Origin: Hymenobacter plasmatis
Lineage (GTDB): Bacteria > Bacteroidota > Bacteroidia > Cytophagales > Hymenobacteraceae
Reading direction: 5' to 3'
NCBI RefSeq assembly: GCF_020711255.1
Contig: NZ_JAJFAW010000018.1
Coordinates: 1-64,000 of the forward strand
Length of the DNA: 64,000 bases
Shown here: in pieces, positions 60,171-64,000 of the stretch
Layout of the letters: every line of letters starts with the position of its first letter
Numbering within the stretch: the stretch's first letter is position 1
The notes under the pieces: model-generated
Seen by the model: only the letters and a program-made list of their open reading frames with translations
Told to the model about the DNA's origin: nothing
The model's database searches: none
Program-made: the position numbers and the translations under genes

Positions 60171-62552
60171 ATGCTAGTAATTAAACGCGACGGCCGCCGC
60201 GAATCCGTGAAGTTTGACAAAGTCACGGCCCGTATTGAGAAGCTTTGCTACGGCCTGCACATGGATTTTGTGTCGCCGATAGAAGTAGCTAAGAAGGTGA
60301 TTGACGGCATCTACGACGGCGTGACGACCGTGGAGCTGGACAACCTCGCTGCCGAAACCGCTGCCTCGCTCACGACCAAGCACCCGGACTACGCCATCCT
60401 GGCGGCCCGCATTGCGGTGAGCAACCTGCACAAGGTGACCTCGAAGTCGTTTTCGAGCACCATGAAGCGGCTGTATACCTACGAAGACCCCAAGAACGGC
60501 GACAACGCCTCTCTGCTGGCCACCGACGTGTGGGAGGTGATTCATAAGAACGCCGCGACGCTGGACTCGGCCATTATCTACGACCGCGACTACAACTACG
60601 ACTTCTTCGGCTTTAAGACCTTGGAGCGGAGCTACCTGCTGCGCCTGGAAGGCAAGGTGGTGGAGCGGCCCCAGCACATGCTGATGCGCGTGTCGGTGGG
60701 CATCCACAAGAGCGACATCGACTCGGTTATTAAAACCTACAACCTGCTGAGCGAGCGGTGGTTTACGCACGCCACGCCCACGCTGTTCAACGCGGGCACG
60801 CCGAAGCCGCAGATGTCGAGCTGCTTCCTGCTCACGATGAAGGACGACTCCATCGACGGCATTTATGACACGCTGAAAAACTGCGCGCTGATTTCGCAGA
60901 GCGCCGGCGGCATTGGGCTGTCGGTGAGCAACGTGCGGGCCACGGGCTCCTACATCAAAGGCACCAACGGCAACTCCAACGGCCTCGTGCCCATGCTGAA
61001 GGTGTTCAACGACACGGCCCGCTACGTGGACCAGGGCGGCGGCAAGCGCAAGGGCGCCTTCGCCGTGTACCTGGAGCCCTGGCACGCCGACATCTTCGAA
61101 TTTCTGGACCTGAAGAAGAACCACGGCAAGGAGGAGATGCGCGCCCGCGACCTGTTTTACGCCATGTGGACGCCCGACCTGTTCATGAAGCGCGTGGAGG
61201 AAAACGGCGACTGGACCCTGATGTGCCCGCACGAGTGCCCCGGCCTCGACACGAGCTGGGGCCCGGAGTTTGAGAAGCTCTACACCCACTACGAGAAGAC
61301 CGGCCGCGGCCGCAAGACCATCAAGGCGCAGGAGCTGTGGTTTGCCATCCTGGAAAGCCAGACCGAGACCGGCACGCCCTACATGCTGTTTAAGGACGCC
61401 GCCAACGGCAAGAGCAACCAGCAGAACCTGGGCACGATTAAGTCGAGCAACCTGTGCACCGAGATTATTGAGTACACCGACGCCGACGAAATTGCGGTGT
61501 GCAACCTGGCCTCGCTGGCGCTGCCCCGCTACCTCGTGACCGACAAGGCGGGCAACACCACCTTCGACCACCAGAAGCTGTACGAGGTGACCTACCAGGC
61601 CACGCTGAACCTGAACAAGGTGATTGACGTGAACTACTACCCGGTGCCCGAAACCGCGAAGTCGAACTTCCGCCACCGCCCCATTGGGCTGGGCGTGCAG
61701 GGCCTGGCCGATACGTTTATTGCCCTGCGCATGCCCTTCGAGAGCGACGAAGCCTCGGGCCTGAACAAGGACATTTTCGAAACCATCTACTTCGCGGCCA
61801 TGACGGCCTCGAAGGACCTCGCCATCAAGGACGGGCCGTATGAGACCTTCCCGGGCTCGCCCCTGAGCCAGGGCAAGTTCCAGTTTGACCTCTGGGGCGT
61901 GACGCCCGAGTCGGGCCGTTGGGACTGGGAAAGCCTGCGCGCCGAGGTGGTGAAGCACGGCGCCCGCAACTCCTTGCTGGTGGCACCCATGCCCACCGCC
62001 AGCACCGCCCAGATTCTGGGCAACAACGAGTCGTTTGAGCCTTATACGAGCAACATTTATGTGCGGCGCGTGCTCAGCGGGGAGTTTATGGTGGTGAACA
62101 AGCACCTGCTGAAGGACCTGGTGGCCCTGGGCCTGTGGAACGACGGCATGAAGCAGGAAATCATCGCGGCCAACGGCTCGGTGCAGAACATTGCCCGCAT
62201 CCCGCAGCACATCAAGGACCTGTACAAGACGGTGTGGGAGATTTCGCAGCGCCGCATCATCGACCAGGCCGCCGACCGTGGCGCCTACATCTGCCAGAGC
62301 CAGAGCCTGAACCTGCACGTGCAAAACGTGAACTTCGGCAAGCTCACCAGCATGCACTTCCACTCCTGGAAGCGCGGCCTGAAAACGGGCATGTACTACC
62401 TGCGCACCAAAGCCGCCGCCGACGCCATCAAGTTCACGGTGGAAAAGCAAGCCGCCGAAACCCTGGAGCCGATGGCCCTGGTCGAGCAGAACCAAAGCGA
62501 CATGAGCTGCTCGCTGGATAACCCGGAGGGCTGCGAGGCTTGCGGGTCGTAA
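60171..62552 (+). CDS. nrdA: Ribonucleotide reductase class I large subunit
   Basis: Alpha subunit of 793 residues. Residues 1-90 form an ATP-cone ([18 protein letters not shown]) for allosteric control. The active-site cysteines are in PQMSSCFLL and [12 protein letters not shown]; the redox pair at the C-terminus is CEACGS. Radical-transfer tyrosines lie in the closing barrel region ([34 protein letters not shown]). Length and order are normal for class Ia. A DnaA-box-like TGTGGAAAA occurs upstream at 59976. It acts with NrdB encoded 1.7 kb upstream. Confidence 0.97.
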   Translation: MLVIKRDGRRESVKFDKVTARIEKLCYGLHMDFVSPIEVAKKVIDGIYDGVTTVELDNLAAETAASLTTKHPDYAILAARIAVSNLHKVTSKSFSSTMKRLYTYEDPKNGDNASLLATDVWEVIHKNAATLDSAIIYDRDYNYDFFGFKTLERSYLLRLEGKVVERPQHMLMRVSVGIHKSDIDSVIKTYNLLSERWFTHATPTLFNAGTPKPQMSSCFLLTMKDDSIDGIYDTLKNCALISQSAGGIGLSVSNVRATGSYIKGTNGNSNGLVPMLKVFNDTARYVDQGGGKRKGAFAVYLEPWHADIFEFLDLKKNHGKEEMRARDLFYAMWTPDLFMKRVEENGDWTLMCPHECPGLDTSWGPEFEKLYTHYEKTGRGRKTIKAQELWFAILESQTETGTPYMLFKDAANGKSNQQNLGTIKSSNLCTEIIEYTDADEIAVCNLASLALPRYLVTDKAGNTTFDHQKLYEVTYQATLNLNKVIDVNYYPVPETAKSNFRHRPIGLGVQGLADTFIALRMPFESDEASGLNKDIFETIYFAAMTASKDLAIKDGPYETFPGSPLSQGKFQFDLWGVTPESGRWDWESLRAEVVKHGARNSLLVAPMPTASTAQILGNNESFEPYTSNIYVRRVLSGEFMVVNKHLLKDLVALGLWNDGMKQEIIAANGSVQNIARIPQHIKDLYKTVWEISQRRIIDQAADRGAYICQSQSLNLHVQNVNFGKLTSMHFHSWKRGLKTGMYYLRTKAAADAIKFTVEKQAAETLEPMALVEQNQSDMSCSLDNPEGCEACGS

Positions 62553-62577
62553 GAAAAGAGAATAATTTAGAATGCAT

Positions 62578-62611
62578 AAAAAAGCCGCTCCTTTTATGGA
62601 GCGGCTTTTTT
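62578..62611. terminator. Terminator after nrdA
   Basis: AAAAAAGCCGCTCC (62578-62591) pairs perfectly with GGAGCGGCTTTTTT (62598-62611), followed by T. It ends nrdA transcription and separates it from the DUF3800 gene. Confidence 0.85.
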
Positions 62612-62627
62612 CTAAGCACAAGGCTGC

Positions 62628-63374
62628 ATGTATTTAATGTATGTTGATGAAAGTGGGGACCCTGGAAAGTTCATGGGGAGCAATTCACCACATTACATCC
62701 TGAGCGGGTTAATCATATCGATAGATGATTGGAGCAATTCCATCGAACGGTTGATAAAGTTTCGAGAATCAATTCAGAAAAGCACAGGGCTCAGTAAGCG
62801 AGTCGAGTTGCATAGCAGTGAAGTAATTAGGCCGCACAAACTCGATGAATATAAAAGTATTCATAAGTCTGTTCGGGTACAATTGCTGAAAAGCTTTGTT
62901 GCTGAAATGCACAATTTCTTTCCCAATAGCAAGATTGTAAATATCTGCCTCGATAAGGTCACATTAACGCAATATGATGAATATCAAGAGGTGGCTTGGA
63001 AGCGCTTAATCCAGCGTTATGACACCTTTCTTAGGAAGACTAAATCGAAAGGCATCATAGTAGCTGATGACACTAATGAAGCTGCTTTGCGTAAGTTGAT
63101 TCGCAAGATGCGGGTTTATAATCCAATCGAATCAAAATTCGGTGGAACTCATAACCCTGTGATAAATAATATCGTCGAGGATATATTCCACCGCTCTTCG
63201 ACGCACTCTTACTTCATCCAAGCCGTCGATGTTATAGCGTACTGCTTGTACAGAAAAGAGTATCCAAAAGGCAGTTTAAAGAAGTTCGGATTCCAGTATC
63301 TATTCGATACGTTGGATGGATTGCTTCTTAAAGTTGCAGCTTCAAGTGACCCTCAAGGGATAGTTCGCCGCTAA
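62628..63374 (+). CDS. DUF3800 family protein on an AT-rich island
   Basis: Protein of 248 residues with the DUF3800 pattern: YVDESGDPGKF at the start (D and E of a likely RNase H-like acidic site), YILSGLIISIDDWSNSI, then KGIIVADDTNEAAL and the terminal segment HSYFIQAVDVIAYCLYRKEY with another Asp. Such acidic clusters suggest a metal-dependent nuclease fold. The coding region is clearly richer in A and T than every other gene here, a sign of recent transfer. Function unknown; DUF3800 genes are often found in defence or mobile islands, though nothing else of that kind is visible. Confidence 0.82.
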   Translation: MYLMYVDESGDPGKFMGSNSPHYILSGLIISIDDWSNSIERLIKFRESIQKSTGLSKRVELHSSEVIRPHKLDEYKSIHKSVRVQLLKSFVAEMHNFFPNSKIVNICLDKVTLTQYDEYQEVAWKRLIQRYDTFLRKTKSKGIIVADDTNEAALRKLIRKMRVYNPIESKFGGTHNPVINNIVEDIFHRSSTHSYFIQAVDVIAYCLYRKEYPKGSLKKFGFQYLFDTLDGLLLKVAASSDPQGIVRR

Positions 63375-63404
63375 AAAAAATGCCCCGGTTAAAAAACCGG
63401 GGAC
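63373..63404. terminator. Hairpin after the DUF3800 gene
   Basis: CCCCGGTT/AACCGGGG stem with a four-base A loop (63383-63402), with an A run on the left (63373-63380). It lies immediately after the DUF3800 stop. Confidence 0.6.
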
Positions 63405-63637
63405 TTTGTCGTGGCCCAGCAGAGGCCACGGGGCCTAAGTGAGTCACAGTGCAAATATAACGTTTGTGGATAAATAATGGTTCTGTGTGGAAAACTTAAG
63501 CGAATTTCTTGGAACTTATAGTTAGAATCGATAAGCATTATACTTTTAATTCCTTCTTATCAGACGATTATAAAGCTAAATAGCTTCTCCAGCTGCCCCC
63601 GCCCGGGAGCGGCTGGTTTGTTTTTGGGGCGCGTAGG
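63405..63637. other. AT-rich spacer with DnaA-box-like sites
   Basis: TGTGGATAA at 63465-63473 is an exact DnaA-box complement, and TGTGGAAAACTT at 63486-63497 is shared with the nrdA leader. No gene is seen. A single DnaA box does not make an origin. Confidence 0.4.
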
Positions 63638-63645
63638 TAGCTTTG
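63638..63645 (+). promoter_or_regulatory. Candidate -7 element of the last gene
   Basis: TAGCTTTG matches TAnnTTTG and lies 27 bases before the ATG at 63673. A TTTG occurs at 63617-63620, a spacing of 17 bases, slightly short of the usual 19-21. Confidence 0.5.
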
Positions 63646-63672
63646 GGCTTTGCACCTTTTAGCTCCTTCCTG

Positions 63673-63984
63673 ATGCGTACGTTTCTGCTGAGTGCCGTTT
63701 TCACGGCGATGGTTTCATTGACGGCCTTTGCCTCCCCGCCGAGCGTGGTGCTGGTGCAGTTTCATTATTTCGAACACGTCATAACCGTCACGCGCGGCGC
63801 AGGCAAAACAGAGAATATTCAAACACTGGCAAATTCTCCCAAGAACTACGCAGCCAATGCAGAACAGCTACAAACGCTATTTGCCAAACTTTACGAAGAA
63901 GGTTATGCACTTCAGTCTACTGCCACTAGTAGCGCGGGAAATAGTTCGACTGAAATAGTGAGCTATGTCTATGTCAAACCCTAG
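63673..63984 (+). CDS. Small exported protein of unknown function
   Basis: Protein of 103 residues with a signal peptide (MRTFLLSAVFTAMVSLTAFA). The remainder has a possible alpha/beta arrangement (VVLVQFHYFEHVITVTRG, YAANAEQLQTLFAKLYEEGYAL, STEIVSYVYVKP), like small ferredoxin-fold proteins, but no family is recognised. The ATG at 63673 is preferred to the TTG at 63643. AT content is higher than typical for the window. Confidence 0.65.
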   Translation: MRTFLLSAVFTAMVSLTAFASPPSVVLVQFHYFEHVITVTRGAGKTENIQTLANSPKNYAANAEQLQTLFAKLYEEGYALQSTATSSAGNSSTEIVSYVYVKP

Positions 63985-64000
63985 AGCAACTCAAAATTTG

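Noticed and set aside
60174..62621. 815-residue frame antisense to nrdA
   Set aside because: Overlaps the whole nrdA gene in reverse, has biased His/Val/Gly composition and no family motif; such frames arise from GC-rich codon use.
63405..63637. Replication origin
   Set aside because: Only one exact DnaA box and one near copy; no box cluster, dnaA or dnaN gene nearby.

Overview
The window looks like a chromosomal segment of a GC-rich Bacteroidota, most likely Hymenobacter or a close Cytophagales relative. The reasons are the paired SusC/SusD outer-membrane system, a hybrid sensor of the HTCS type (periplasmic sensor, kinase, receiver and AraC domain in one chain), promoter elements of the Bacteroidota form TAnnTTTG, many short lipoproteins, and GC-rich codon use that fills the opposite strands with long false reading frames. 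The genus is an inference from general knowledge; no rRNA or tRNA gene is present to test it.

Layout. Positions 1-9 kb hold a chromate transporter, an acyltransferase, a cbpA-cbpM chaperone pair, a ZIP metal transporter, small lipoproteins, nadC and a DUF4783 protein. Positions 9-21.5 kb hold gpmI, a beta-helix lipoprotein, prfA, the threonine genes thrA (fused aspartokinase-homoserine dehydrogenase), thrB and thrC, a haem-type lipoprotein and an FAD oxidoreductase. Positions 21.5-32.7 kb hold a glycosyltransferase and a starch/maltodextrin cluster: an SLC45-like permease, two secreted GH13 enzymes, an SDR enzyme and a GT35 glucan phosphorylase homologue. Positions 32.8-39.6 kb are mixed: an SRAP (YedK/HMCES) protein, an RlpA-like lipoprotein, a GH25 muramidase, VF530, a divergent Hsp20 and an Omp85-family protein.

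Positions 39.6-51.7 kb form a compact fructan utilisation locus, all on the minus strand: HTCS sensor, SusC, SusD, sugar porter, PfkB fructokinase and GH32 fructosidase. The gene content mirrors the Bacteroides levan locus controlled by BT1754. Positions 52-64 kb hold hemW, an alpha/beta hydrolase, a cyclase-family protein, rplU-rpmA, nrdB and nrdA (separated by a GIY-YIG gene and a yceI homologue), an AT-rich DUF3800 gene and a small secreted protein.

The most unusual signals are: (1) a family of roughly 85-90 base palindromic elements with 32-34 base arms and a loop of exactly 21 bases in its best copies, two of which flank the small GIY-YIG gene in opposite orientation with perfectly complementary loops; (2) a glucan phosphorylase homologue with threonine where the PLP-binding lysine should be; (3) a pair of adjacent palindromes upstream of susC; (4) -7 elements placed four bases before the start codons of gpmI and nadC, which predicts leaderless transcripts; (5) a recurrent TTTAGCTCAATT-like motif at gene boundaries. 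No CRISPR array, rRNA, tRNA or recognisable transposase was found.
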